64,000 bases of DNA, from positions 949,618 through 1,013,617 of the forward strand of contig JAMPIL010000001.1 of the NCBI GenBank assembly GCA_023662725.1, read 5' to 3'. The position numbers and the translations under genes were made by a program. Shown here piece after piece: positions 51,306 to 59,229 of this stretch. Source of the stretch: Ruminococcus flavefaciens. Lineage in GTDB: Bacteria; Bacillota; Clostridia; Oscillospirales; Ruminococcaceae. The notes below the pieces were generated by a model, which was not told the DNA's origin, ran no database searches, and saw only the letters and a list, made by a program, of their open reading frames with translations. Each line of letters begins with the position of its first letter. Within the stretch, counting starts at the first letter, position 1.

Positions 51306-53504
51306 TTATAATTTGTATTTTTTAGTATTGAGTATTCTTATAGAATTAAGAATGAGGAGCATTGCCGTTCCGGAATCGGCAAAAACAGCAAACCACATAT
51401 TCGGATGTCCTACAAGTCCGAGAACCAGAACTGCCAACTTTACTGCAAGCGCAAAAATTATATTCTGGTACGAGATTCTAAGCGCTTTATCAGCTATTTT
51501 CTTTGCCTTTACAATAGCTTCGGGTTCGGAATTCATGAAAACTACGTCCGAGGCTTCAAGAGCAAGATCGGAGCCGGTCTGCATAGCGCCGCCGACATCG
51601 GCTCCGGCAATAACAGGACCATCGTTTATACCGTCTCCGATGAACATTACTGCTCCGGATTGACTGCGTATATTATTTATCTCTTCAAGCTTACCGTCGG
51701 GAAGAAGTCCGCCCCTGACATGGTCGATACCAAGCTGATTTCCCAGTATTTCAGCATTTTCGGGTTTATCTCCTGTAAGCATAGCAGTTTTTATTCCCAT
51801 TGCTTTAAGTGAAGATATTGTTTTGGAAGATGACTTTTTTACTGTATCGGAAACAACTATTCTTCCCTGCATTTCACCGTTTACAGCAACATAGACTACA
51901 CTTCCGATTGTTTTTTTCTCATTCATCTTCAATTTGACTCCATTTTCGTTCATCAGCCGTTCATTGCCGCAGATGATATTCATGCCGTCAAATTTGGCTG
52001 AAACACCTCTTCCTGCAAGCTCGGAAGCATTTTCAGGAGATGAAAGTGCAAGAGATTTGCTGCGGCAGTAATCTGCAATGCTTTCGGCAACTGGATGAGA
52101 TGAGATCTGCTCGCAGCTTCCGCAAAGGCGGATAAGTTCATTTTCACTGAGAGAACCGCAGGTTTTTACGTCTGTAACAGTGAAACTTCCGTTGGTGAGA
52201 GTACCTGTTTTATCGAACGCAATGGCTTTTACTTTGCCAAGAGCTTCAACCGAATTTCCGCCCTTGAAGAGTATTCCGAGTTTTGAAGCTGCTCCGATTC
52301 CTGAAAAATAGGCGAGGGGAACGCTTAAAACAAGTGCGCATGGACAACTTATAACAAGGAATGTCAGTGCAGAGTAAACCCATTTGCTCCAATCACCGGT
52401 TATCAGCGATGGAATAATAGCCGTAGCCGCTGCAATTGCTATTACGATAGGAGTGTAAATTTTTGCAAAACGAGTTATAAAGCGGTCGATTTTCGGTTTT
52501 TCGGCAGAAGCGTTTTCAACTGCCTGAGCTATTTTTGATATCATTGAATCTTCAGGAGCGGCAGTTACACGAAGCGTAAATGTTTCAGAAAGATTAATAC
52601 ATCCCGACAAAATTGATTCGCCATTATGCATCGTTACGGGAACAGGCTCGCCGTTTACAGCGGATGTATCAATTTTGGGCGAGCCGCTTTCTACAATTCC
52701 GTCTGCGGCAATTCGTTCGCCGGCTTTAATTCGAAGTATATCTCCGATTTTGATTTCATCGGCAGGGATACGCTGATACTCTCCGTTACGCAGAACGTCA
52801 GCTTCATCAACACGAAGTTCTGCGATATCGGTTATAGCCTTGCGGCTTCGGGAAACAGCATAATCCTCAAACATTTCGCCAATTTTAAAGAAGAGAACTA
52901 CTCCAACAGCTTCTGAATATTCTCCGAGAGCAAAAGCTCCCAAAGTTGCGACTGTCATAAGAGTGTTTTCATCAAAGAAATTTTTCATGCGTATATTTTT
53001 AAATGTTGCAAGAAGTATTTTGTAGCCGAGAATAAGATAAGCTCCGGTATAAAGAATAAGTGTCAGTGGTTTTATATCGAGTACTTTTCCGGAAATAACC
53101 GCTGCTGCAAAAATAGTTACTCCTATGATAAAAGAAATAATTTCACTGAAATGATTTTCGTTTTTGCAGTGAGATTGTGAATGAGCGTGTTCAGGCTCAT
53201 GAGAGTGTTCATGTTCATGGCATTGACCGCAGCAGCATTCGCTGTGCTCATGATTATGCTTGTGTTCGTGCTGAACAGCTGAAGTTTTATCTTTTGGAAC
53301 TATTTTAACTCCAGATTCAATTTTTCCAGCGGTTTTATTGATTATCTCAAGTGTATCGCCGGATATATTTCCCTTTATTTTCAAGGTTTTCATCGGAAAG
53401 TTAAGAACGACAGATTCAATTCCATCAAGTTTATTTATTGCCTCTTCTATTTTTGAACCGCAGTGTGCGCAGTCCAGACCAATAATAGTATATGTTTTTT
53501 CCAT
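51306..53504 (-). CDS. Heavy-metal-exporting P1B-type ATPase (Zn/Cd/Co class)
   Basis: A 732-residue pump for soft divalent metals. The N-terminal HMA domain has GLDCAHCGSKIEEA (CxxC); a His/Cys-rich linker follows (about 72-115, with repeated HEHKHNHEH and CCCGQCHEHEH). The core has the metal-selective helix VISCPCALVLSVP, the phosphorylation motif DKTGTLTNG, HPVAE (the HP motif) and GDGINDGPVIAGADVG. CPC with DKTGT fits class IB-2 (ZntA/CadA). ATG 53504 is preferred over GTG 53513, which would be only three bases from AAAGGA. An ArsR/SmtB-like operator and strong promoter lie upstream; no ArsR regulator is adjacent. Confidence 0.92.
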   Translation of the reverse strand: MEKTYTIIGLDCAHCGSKIEEAINKLDGIESVVLNFPMKTLKIKGNISGDTLEIINKTAGKIESGVKIVPKDKTSAVQHEHKHNHEHSECCCGQCHEHEHSHEPEHAHSQSHCKNENHFSEIISFIIGVTIFAAAVISGKVLDIKPLTLILYTGAYLILGYKILLATFKNIRMKNFFDENTLMTVATLGAFALGEYSEAVGVVLFFKIGEMFEDYAVSRSRKAITDIAELRVDEADVLRNGEYQRIPADEIKIGDILRIKAGERIAADGIVESGSPKIDTSAVNGEPVPVTMHNGESILSGCINLSETFTLRVTAAPEDSMISKIAQAVENASAEKPKIDRFITRFAKIYTPIVIAIAAATAIIPSLITGDWSKWVYSALTFLVISCPCALVLSVPLAYFSGIGAASKLGILFKGGNSVEALGKVKAIAFDKTGTLTNGSFTVTDVKTCGSLSENELIRLCGSCEQISSHPVAESIADYCRSKSLALSSPENASELAGRGVSAKFDGMNIICGNERLMNENGVKLKMNEKKTIGSVVYVAVNGEMQGRIVVSDTVKKSSSKTISSLKAMGIKTAMLTGDKPENAEILGNQLGIDHVRGGLLPDGKLEEINNIRSQSGAVMFIGDGINDGPVIAGADVGGAMQTGSDLALEASDVVFMNSEPEAIVKAKKIADKALRISYQNIIFALAVKLAVLVLGLVGHPNMWFAVFADSGTAMLLILNSIRILNTKKYKL

Positions 53505-53524
53505 AGTGACCACTGTCCTTTCAT

Positions 53525-53544
53525 ATATGAATAATTGTTCATGT
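53525..53544 (-). promoter_or_regulatory. ArsR/SmtB-type operator
   Basis: ATATGAATAATTGTTCATGT is an inverted repeat of the TGAAYA-N2-TGTTCA kind bound by SmtB/CzrA/CadC metal sensors. It overlaps the expected transcription start of the metal ATPase (-10 at 53549). Metal binding to the sensor would release it and turn on export. The sensor is not in the window. Confidence 0.7.
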
Positions 53545-53548
53545 GTTT

Positions 53549-53577
53549 ATTTTATCATACAATTTGGACGTTGTCAA
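53549..53577 (-). promoter_or_regulatory. Metal ATPase promoter
   Basis: TTGACA (53572-53577) and TAAAAT (53549-53554) on the minus strand, 17 bases apart, placed directly before the operator. Confidence 0.7.
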
Positions 53578-53607
53578 GTGTTTTATTGAAAAATTTTCGT
53601 GAGTCTG

Positions 53608-53724
53608 GGAATGCTCGTTAATAAAATTCTGATTCATTAGGAGTATGATAAGAGCCTTGGCATCAAATTTGATTTGAATGGGTATTATCAAGTACACCTA
53701 TTTCAGTGGAAATCAGTTAAAAAA
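53608..53724 (+). pseudogene. Decayed C-terminal fragment of a serine recombinase
   Basis: Read in frame, LVNKILIH-stop-EYDKSLGIKFDLNGYY parallels LVNKILIHQNGDKNLDIKFE of the better copy at 58893. The fragment is out of frame with any upstream coding sequence. The recombinase family is large serine type, by comparison with the downstream copy. Confidence 0.65.
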
Positions 53725-53734
53725 CGTATAAATT

Positions 53735-53765
53735 ATAGGCTGTAAGTAATTAAATACTTACAGCC
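53735..53765. terminator. Hairpin of repeat copy A
   Basis: GGCTGTAAGTA and TACTTACAGCC pair perfectly around a short AT loop; TTTTG follows. The equivalent at 59031 has the same position and different paired bases. Confidence 0.6.
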
Positions 53766-53778
53766 TTTTGCTTGTTTG

Positions 53779-53833
53779 TGCAAATAACAGGAGTTTAACC
53801 TGCACCGAGTTGCCCCCCCGACTGGCACTTGAG
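53779..53833 (-). pseudogene. tRNA-Leu 3' fragment
   Basis: On the minus strand this matches bases from the end of the anticodon arm through variable loop, T-arm and acceptor of the tRNA-Leu at 59072, with a run of seven Gs in the variable arm and T-loop and acceptor changes. The 5' half is missing. It is an att-like scar, not a working tRNA. The 160 bases after it (53834-53995) hold nothing I can recognise. Confidence 0.7.
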
Positions 53834-53995
53834 GGTAAACGTTATGTTAGTGAATTTATAGAAAACAACCAAATATTAAGATTTTGACTATTTAAGTAAA
53901 ATGATGTAATAATGTGGATTTCTGTATAAAGTCCGAAAATTAATGTTGTTTACTATAAATCTTATATATTATCATTTTATTGTGCAGATAGAGAG

Positions 53996-55261
53996 TTATT
54001 TCTTTTCAATAAGAAGTTTTCTGAGCATAACTATATCAAACGCATCAATCTGATCGTCATCACATATATCTGCAAGTTGCCAGCAGCCAAGATCATCGTC
54101 GTGTCCAAGAATCCATTTCTGGAGTATAACAAGGTCTGCAATATTGACCTTGCCATCTTTATTCACATCTCCCTTGAACACTTCATTTATATTACCGTTT
54201 TCATCAGAAATATACGTGCCTAGGATTTCAGGATAATAACGTTTATCGTATATTTCAAGATAAGAATCAGGCGACATTTCAAAGCAGGAAATTATATACT
54301 CACCATGATATTCATCTTTGTATTTTCTTAATGAAACAGGAACTTTGACGTCGGATTTTTCTGAGATACATATCCTGTCACTTCTGGTTGAATCAGCGCC
54401 GCTGATATATATTATAGAACATATCATATCATCTTTTACGACCGTTGTAGTGCCTACCATGCCTACAGATACTGCGCCGTTTTCATCCATAAACGCCGAC
54501 GCTTCCTCTGTATTTTTCGGAAGCCAGTCGGGAAGCAACTTTTGAGTGGGTTCAAGCTTTTCTTCAAACTTAACAAAGTCATCAGAAAGACGTTCGATTT
54601 CTATTTCACCGTCTTTGCAGATAATTTCCGCTATGCTCTCTTCGGGTTCAAGCTCGAAATGCACCTTATCTTCGTAATTCGTCAATTCGGCTTTGCAAAT
54701 AGTTAGAGTATTGTTTTCTGACCTAAAAACCAGTTCGCTGTCAGGGCATATATAATCTCCGAAATAATGTACATCTGATGTTTTGGTGTCGAAATATCCG
54801 GCTTGCGAGCAATACGTATCAGAATTCCACGAATAGGTAAAGTATATTTCATACGCACCATCATCATTAAGATCTCCGAGAGCCAATGATGTTACTCCCA
54901 AACCACCGTCATCTCCGATAAAACGTACCACTTTCTCATCAACTGATAAATGCGTTGCACCTGTATTTGAATCCTTATATAAATACATCCAAAGATCTTC
55001 GATGCTTGCATCATGGGAATCGTCGGGAATAGTACGAAGCCAATAGCAGTTCTTTTCATCGTTTAAAAGGGCACGGTCAAAGTCTGTTTCATAGTCCATC
55101 CACATATAAAATCCGTCTACAGAATCTTTGGTAGGCACTAGTGAATAAACAGCAATTTCGTCCGTTCCTTCTGCTATCGCAAAGTTATTCCCTGTAGCAG
55201 AATATGGGAAACATAAATTTGCCACAAGCAATGCTATCGTTATCTTAGCAATTTTTTTCAT
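53996..55261 (-). CDS. Secreted dockerin protein with FG-GAP-like region
   Basis: A 421-residue protein with a signal peptide (MKKIAKITIALLVANLCFPY), a middle part containing an Asp-rich loop LALGDLNDDGAYEIYFTYSW as in FG-GAP/VCBS repeats, and a C-terminal dockerin of about 60 residues (GDVNKDGKVNIADLVILQKW, then CDDDQIDAFDIVMLRKLLIE). It likely attaches to a cellulosome scaffoldin. No catalytic motif is visible in the middle. AAAGGAGG precedes the ATG. It is the only intact sizeable gene of the accessory stretch except the MarR-type one. Confidence 0.8.
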   Translation of the reverse strand: MKKIAKITIALLVANLCFPYSATGNNFAIAEGTDEIAVYSLVPTKDSVDGFYMWMDYETDFDRALLNDEKNCYWLRTIPDDSHDASIEDLWMYLYKDSNTGATHLSVDEKVVRFIGDDGGLGVTSLALGDLNDDGAYEIYFTYSWNSDTYCSQAGYFDTKTSDVHYFGDYICPDSELVFRSENNTLTICKAELTNYEDKVHFELEPEESIAEIICKDGEIEIERLSDDFVKFEEKLEPTQKLLPDWLPKNTEEASAFMDENGAVSVGMVGTTTVVKDDMICSIIYISGADSTRSDRICISEKSDVKVPVSLRKYKDEYHGEYIISCFEMSPDSYLEIYDKRYYPEILGTYISDENGNINEVFKGDVNKDGKVNIADLVILQKWILGHDDDLGCWQLADICDDDQIDAFDIVMLRKLLIEKK

Positions 55262-55294
55262 ACCTGATAACCTCCTTTAGGCAGTCAATATCCT

Positions 55295-55935
55295 CTAACT
55301 TTGTATTAATTTATATGAGTCAGAATTCAACGTTGAATTTATAAATGTCTTCATATTTGTCTCGTATGATGGTGCAATATAAACTTCTTTTTCAACTGTT
55401 AAACATTTTTGTAAAGAATCTTTATCTAAAATGTTTGATTTATTTGTTCCTGAAACTTTATATATTCGTGCAACTTCGCCATAAATACTTTGATTTCCGA
55501 ATTGGTCACTTGATAATGAATCAATATCATGCAAAAACGTTCTCGAGTGCCGAGCTTACTCTCCCATGCATATCCATGAACATTATTTCCATTTTCAACT
55601 TCGTTGTCAGCCTTAAACATTATCCCTGTATCCCAGCACCGTTCATTCATGATAGAGCTTCTCCATACGTCAGTGACAAGTGGTGTAATGTCGAAAGAAT
55701 ATGTATGAAGAGGAGTTAAAGATGCACCATTTGAATGACATATTACATTAGAACTTAAAACTTCCGGTGAATAGTATTGAATTTTAGATTCAGAAAGTTT
55801 ACTCCTTTTTAAATCACTTTCACTAAACCAACGTTTATTAAACTTATGACAGTTAACGTTAATTGCATTAACATCAGACTGATAACCAATATCTCGAATA
55901 TAAACATTTGCACCTGTGATTAATGTTCTATCCAT
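55295..55935 (-). pseudogene. Frameshifted DNRLRE-like gene
   Basis: Two overlapping minus-strand ORFs (55426-55935 and 55295-55534) read as one protein broken by a frameshift near 55530. The first part has YIRDIGYQSDVNAINVNCHK, SFDITPLVTDVW and GIMFKADNEVENGN, the pattern of DNRLRE domains of YD-repeat/Rhs-type surface proteins; the second continues QFGNQSIYGEVARIYKVSG. It is probably a fragment of a larger surface protein. The family call is tentative. Confidence 0.55.
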
Positions 55936-56079
55936 TTGAAAAAGATTAACTAAATAGATTAGCCTGGAAAATTCGATACAAACGATTTAGAACTTTTATC
56001 ATTGACAAGTAAAGAAGTTTTATCATGTACAGCATCGTTATCGTCATAATATTTAACAGGATAGTTGAAATAATGCTTT

Positions 56080-56285
56080 CTGTTTCACAATGATCTCTGC
56101 TGTTTTCTTCTGACAATTCAGGGCATCTGCAACTATAATATTTCCTTTGATATTCAGTTCTTTCAGAAGCTCCTGTACTGCGGGTATTTAATTACTCTTA
56201 TCATCTGTACAACGCCGTGCAAGCGTCAGTTCCATTTCACAAGCCTGGGAATTGATGATGTGCAGAGGACTTTCTATATTCTCCA
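56080..56285 (-). pseudogene. ISAs1-family transposase remnant
   Basis: Minus-strand translation gives LHIINSQACEMELTLARRCT, then DDKSN, a stop, and VQELLKELNIKGNIIVADAL followed by NCQKKTAEIIVKQ. This matches the ISAs1/H-repeat core (LDLKG-IVTIDAMGCQ-EIA type) with the catalytic Asp region DALNCQ. Both ends are lost and a stop interrupts it. Around it, 55936-56079 and 56286-56470 hold no recognisable gene. Confidence 0.65.
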
Positions 56286-56470
56286 TTTTTCGTTGAGCAT
56301 ATCGTTTTTCCGTCAAGAGAAATTGTCAAATTCTTTGGTTTTTCAGGCATAAACATACACCCAATCCGCAAAACAGCAGTTGAATGATTCTGGCGTGATA
56401 AGGTGTAAAAGACATAATATCCAATAATAGCACGGCACGTGGCTGATTCCGGCTTTGTACTTCGGTCATA

Positions 56471-57889
56471 TTACCCCTCCCGTACCTCTTGCGGCACGGC
56501 AGTGTCATTTGCGTCCGAAGCCACAGTTTTTATTGCTTTGAATTCATATATCATAAACGCCACCGCCATAATAAATGCAATTTCGTCCGTAGCTGGACCC
56601 GCCCACAAAGCGGCTTCCACACCGCCTATGGCAGCAAATATCAAAATAGCGGGACACTGACATATAACCTGTCGTGCCAAAGTTAAAATTGATGATTTAA
56701 CAGGCTTGCCGATAGACTGAATGAATATGCCCGAAACATTTGCAATTGCAACGGAAATTACCAGCATAAGACAAATTCTGAACGCCTTGCAGGCAAAGTT
56801 TGTGTACAATTCGCCCTCGTTGCCGAAAATTCCCGAGATATATTCGGGTATAATCTGGAAACAGAAAAAAGCTATCGCGCTGACGATTATTGCTGCGATA
56901 ACGCAGGTCTTATAGGTTTCTTTTACTCTGCCGTACTGTTTTGCTCCGTAATTGAAGCTGATGATAGGCTGTCCGCCGATAGCGATACCCGCAATAATAT
57001 TTGTCAGCACCGAATTTACTTTCATTGCAATACCAATTGTCGTCATAGGGATATCCTCGCCGTAAACAGACTGCGCACTGTATTTAACAAGGACGTTGTT
57101 CATAACAATTGTAAGAATAACTATCTCCGCCTGTGTAATAAAGCTTGACACACCTATTCCGCAGACGCGTCCGATAGTGGAGCTTTTCATTTTAAAGCAA
57201 TTTTTCGTGAGATGAACATTTTTAAGCTTGAAAATGCAAGCCAATGAAATAATAAAGGAAATTCCCTGACCGATAATTGTTGCCCATGCTGCGCCTTTTA
57301 TGCCAAGTTCAAGACCGTACATAAACCATGCGTCAAGTCCAACGTTTATGACTGCATCCGACAGCATGGATATCATAGCCATTTTGGGATTTCCGTCCGA
57401 CCGTATAATTTGATCCAGACCCTAGTACATAATGACAAAGGGAAAGCCTGCAATTATAATACATCCGTATTCGACAGCAAGAAGCTTGTTTGCGGTGGTT
57501 GCCCCGAAAATATTCAGCAGTGGTGAAATAAAAATCTCGTACAGTATCGGCAGAATTACCGCAAGCATCACAAGTGACACTATGGTGTTGCCAACGCCTT
57601 TTTTAGCTTCCTTGTGTTCACCCTTGCCCATATTAAGGTTCATGTACGCCGCGCATCCGCAGCCCAGCAGCATTGAAAGTTCGTGAGCAAGTGCAGTTAT
57701 GGGAAAAACAACATTTGTGGCGCCGTTTCCGAGATAACCTATTTTGTTGCCTATAAAGATTTGATTCACAATATTGTAGATCGCAGTGACCGTAAGGGAA
57801 ATAACGCTTGGGATCGCAAATTTTGCTACCAGCTTGCCAATAGGATTTACGGCAAGCTCATTTTCAGCAATTTTTTCTTTGTTTGATAT
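56471..57889 (-). pseudogene. MATE-family multidrug exporter, decayed
   Basis: A complete MATE-like reading frame (VNQIFIGNKIGYLGNGATNV, SPLLNIFGATTANKLL, AGIAIGGQPIISFNYGAKQY) is broken once by an in-frame TAG at 57422, inside a segment that should read FVIMYxGLDQIIRSDGNPKM. At the expected start, eight bases after GGAGG, the codon is ATA (57887-57889) in front of SNKEKIAENE, where MATE proteins have Met. Both lesions would abolish the product; the rest is intact, so decay is recent. About 473 codons in total. The MarR-type gene upstream is its likely regulator. Confidence 0.85.
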
Positions 57890-57907
57890 AATCTACCTCC
57901 ATTGATT

Positions 57908-57922
57908 ATAAGTTGTAAGCGA
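57908..57922 (+). promoter_or_regulatory. Candidate MarR operator 1
   Basis: ATAAGTTGTAAGCGA, 19 bases upstream of the MATE start. The same 15 bases, with one change, occur inverted at 58403-58417 upstream of the MarR gene. A perfect palindrome GTAAGCTTAC (57950-57959) between the genes repeats the GTAAGC half-site. Confidence 0.5.
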
Positions 57923-57969
57923 CCTATATGTTTATTTATAAGGGCAGCCGTAAGCTTACCCTATTATAG

Positions 57970-58371
57970 CTATGAAATATTACCTATCATTTTCTTTACC
58001 AATGATGATAGGATATCCTCCTGTTCGGGAGTAATATTTTCAAATGTCTGTTTTTTTATCTTGCCTATAGTATCGTGAATACATTCCGAAAGACTGATAG
58101 CTTCTTCCGTAGGAATGATTTTTTTGTACCTGCGATCCGTAGGCAGCGTTTCTGTAACGATTAATCCTCCCTCTTCCATCCGGCTTAGTATACTGCTTAC
58201 GGTTGGGTGGGTCAGACCGAGGCTATATTCAATATCCTTTTGACATATATCTCTGCCAGAATTTTGCTTCAGATAGCCGATAACGGTAGCCTGCGTATAA
58301 GTCAGACCGATATTTGCCAGCTCGCTGTTTAAAATACGTTCGATCGCGGTATTTAATATTTTGAATTGCAA
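57970..58371 (-). CDS. MarR-family regulator, start uncertain
   Basis: A winged-helix regulator of about 133 residues: ANIGLTYTQATVIGYLKQNS, DIEYSLGLTHPTVSSILSRM and the wing EEGGLIVTETLPTDRRYKK. It is placed upstream of the MATE gene on the same strand, as for many self-regulated efflux pairs. Coding similarity seems to continue upstream (DVLERERTEWS) to a stop without ATG or GTG; the TTG at 58371 lacks a well-spaced ribosome site, so the gene may have lost its start like its partner. Confidence 0.65.
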   Translation of the reverse strand: MQFKILNTAIERILNSELANIGLTYTQATVIGYLKQNSGRDICQKDIEYSLGLTHPTVSSILSRMEEGGLIVTETLPTDRRYKKIIPTEEAISLSECIHDTIGKIKKQTFENITPEQEDILSSLVKKMIGNIS

Positions 58372-58402
58372 GCTCCATTCAGTACGCTCTCTTTCAAGTA
58401 CA

Positions 58403-58417
58403 TCGCTTACGACTTAT
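58403..58417 (-). promoter_or_regulatory. Candidate MarR operator 2
   Basis: On the minus strand this reads ATAAGTCGTAAGCGA, a 14/15 match to 57908-57922, placed at the promoter side of the MarR gene. Confidence 0.5.
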
Positions 58418-58585
58418 TATAGCATCGTTTGTTTGATTTGTAAATAGTTTCTGAAAAAAACGTTTTTTATAACGCATAATAATCAACAAATGCCATAATA
58501 TGGTGTTATTTATAATAAAACAGCGGTCTGTTTGGAGCAGGGGAATGTCTGTTTATAGGCATTTGACTTATTTTGTATTTTTAGA

Positions 58586-59026
58586 AATGAATTGTATGCT
58601 AAGGATATCAGCAAAAAGGTTAAGGCTGGAATGCGTCAAAAGTAAAAAGTGAAGGTCTGGTTCTCACGTTGCCGCTTGGTTACTGCCTTGACCGCAACAC
58701 TAACGAAGTGAAAAGCGGCGAGGATACGGCATGGATAGTACGTGAAGTGTTCAGGCTTTATGTTGATGGTTACGGACTTACTACAATTGCCAAAAAGATG
58801 AATGCTGACGGTATTCGTTCGACTGATTACTATTTCAATCGAAAACTTGCCGACTGTGAAACATATAAGGAAAAATTTCAGATGTGAATCTCAGGAGGCT
58901 TGTTAATAAAATACTGATTCATCAGAACGGGGATAAGAATCTTGATATCAAATTCGAGATGAACGGCGACTTTAATATCGCATCAAGCACACCGATTTTA
59001 TCGGCAAATCAATTGGAAATTGCATA
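58586..59026 (+). pseudogene. Large serine recombinase, broken and internally deleted
   Basis: Three pieces in order: NELYAKDISKKVKAGMRQK ending in a stop (58586-58645), the recombinase domain PLGYCLDRNTNEVKSGEDTA, then WIVREVFRLYVDGYGLTTIA (58669-58887, another frame), and a C-terminal end LVNKILIHQNGDKNLDIKFE finishing ...NQLEIA (58899-59026). The catalytic N-terminus and the coiled-coil middle are missing. This is the integrase type of ICEs and phages; its stop is 45 bases from the tRNA 3' end. Confidence 0.75.
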
Positions 59027-59126
59027 AATTAAAGGCTATAAGCAACAATTGCTTATAGCCCTGTTTGTCGTTGGTGCGGATAACAGGAGTTGAACCTGCA
59101 CCGAGTTGCCTCGACTGGCACCTGAA
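58893..59126 (+). repeat. Direct repeat copy B
   Basis: The better-preserved partner of 53608-53833: recombinase tail, hairpin and tRNA-Leu 3' half. The identity continues into the tRNA anticodon arm and stops there. Confidence 0.75.
59031..59060. terminator. Hairpin between recombinase and tRNA-Leu
   Basis: GGCTATAAGC and GCTTATAGCC form a ten-pair stem with a seven-base loop. Compared with the 53735 copy, the bases differ in a pair-preserving way (A-T here for G-C there). It could end transcripts from both sides. Confidence 0.65.
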
Positions 59127-59158
59127 GCCAGCGCGTCTGCCTATTCCGCCATATCCGC
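59072..59158 (-). tRNA. tRNA-Leu (anticodon CAG)
   Basis: On the minus strand: acceptor GCGGATA/TATCCGC, D-arm TGGCGGAATAGGCAGACGC, anticodon stem CTGGC/GCCAG with loop TTCAGGT (anticodon CAG), a long variable arm (GTCGAGGCAACTCGG) as in class II tRNAs, T-arm GCAGGTTCAACTCCTGT, discriminator A and an encoded CCA. All arms pair. It reads CUG codons. Its 3' half is the likely attachment site of the adjacent element. Confidence 0.95.
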
Positions 59159-59229
59159 ACATTACATTGTTTATTATATCACCTTTTTGGGAATATGTCA
59201 ATAGGCATTATTGAAATTTAAAATAATTA

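Larger units (their letters stand above)
53608..53833 (+). repeat. Direct repeat copy A (degenerate)
   Basis: This stretch matches 58893-59126 in order and orientation: a serine-recombinase tail, a terminator hairpin, and the 3' half of tRNA-Leu on the minus strand. It is more decayed, with an in-frame stop in the recombinase piece and seven Cs in place of a TCG in the tRNA piece. Together the copies bound about 5.3 kb, as expected of an integrated or recombined element. Confidence 0.75.

Noticed and set aside
53779-53833. A second tRNA-Leu gene
   Set aside because: Only the 3' half is present, the acceptor stem partner is missing, and a run of seven Cs disrupts the variable arm; it is recorded as a fragment.
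56326-56508. Minus-strand 60-codon ORF beside the MATE pseudogene
   Set aside because: No recognisable motif, and it overlaps the end of the MATE frame.
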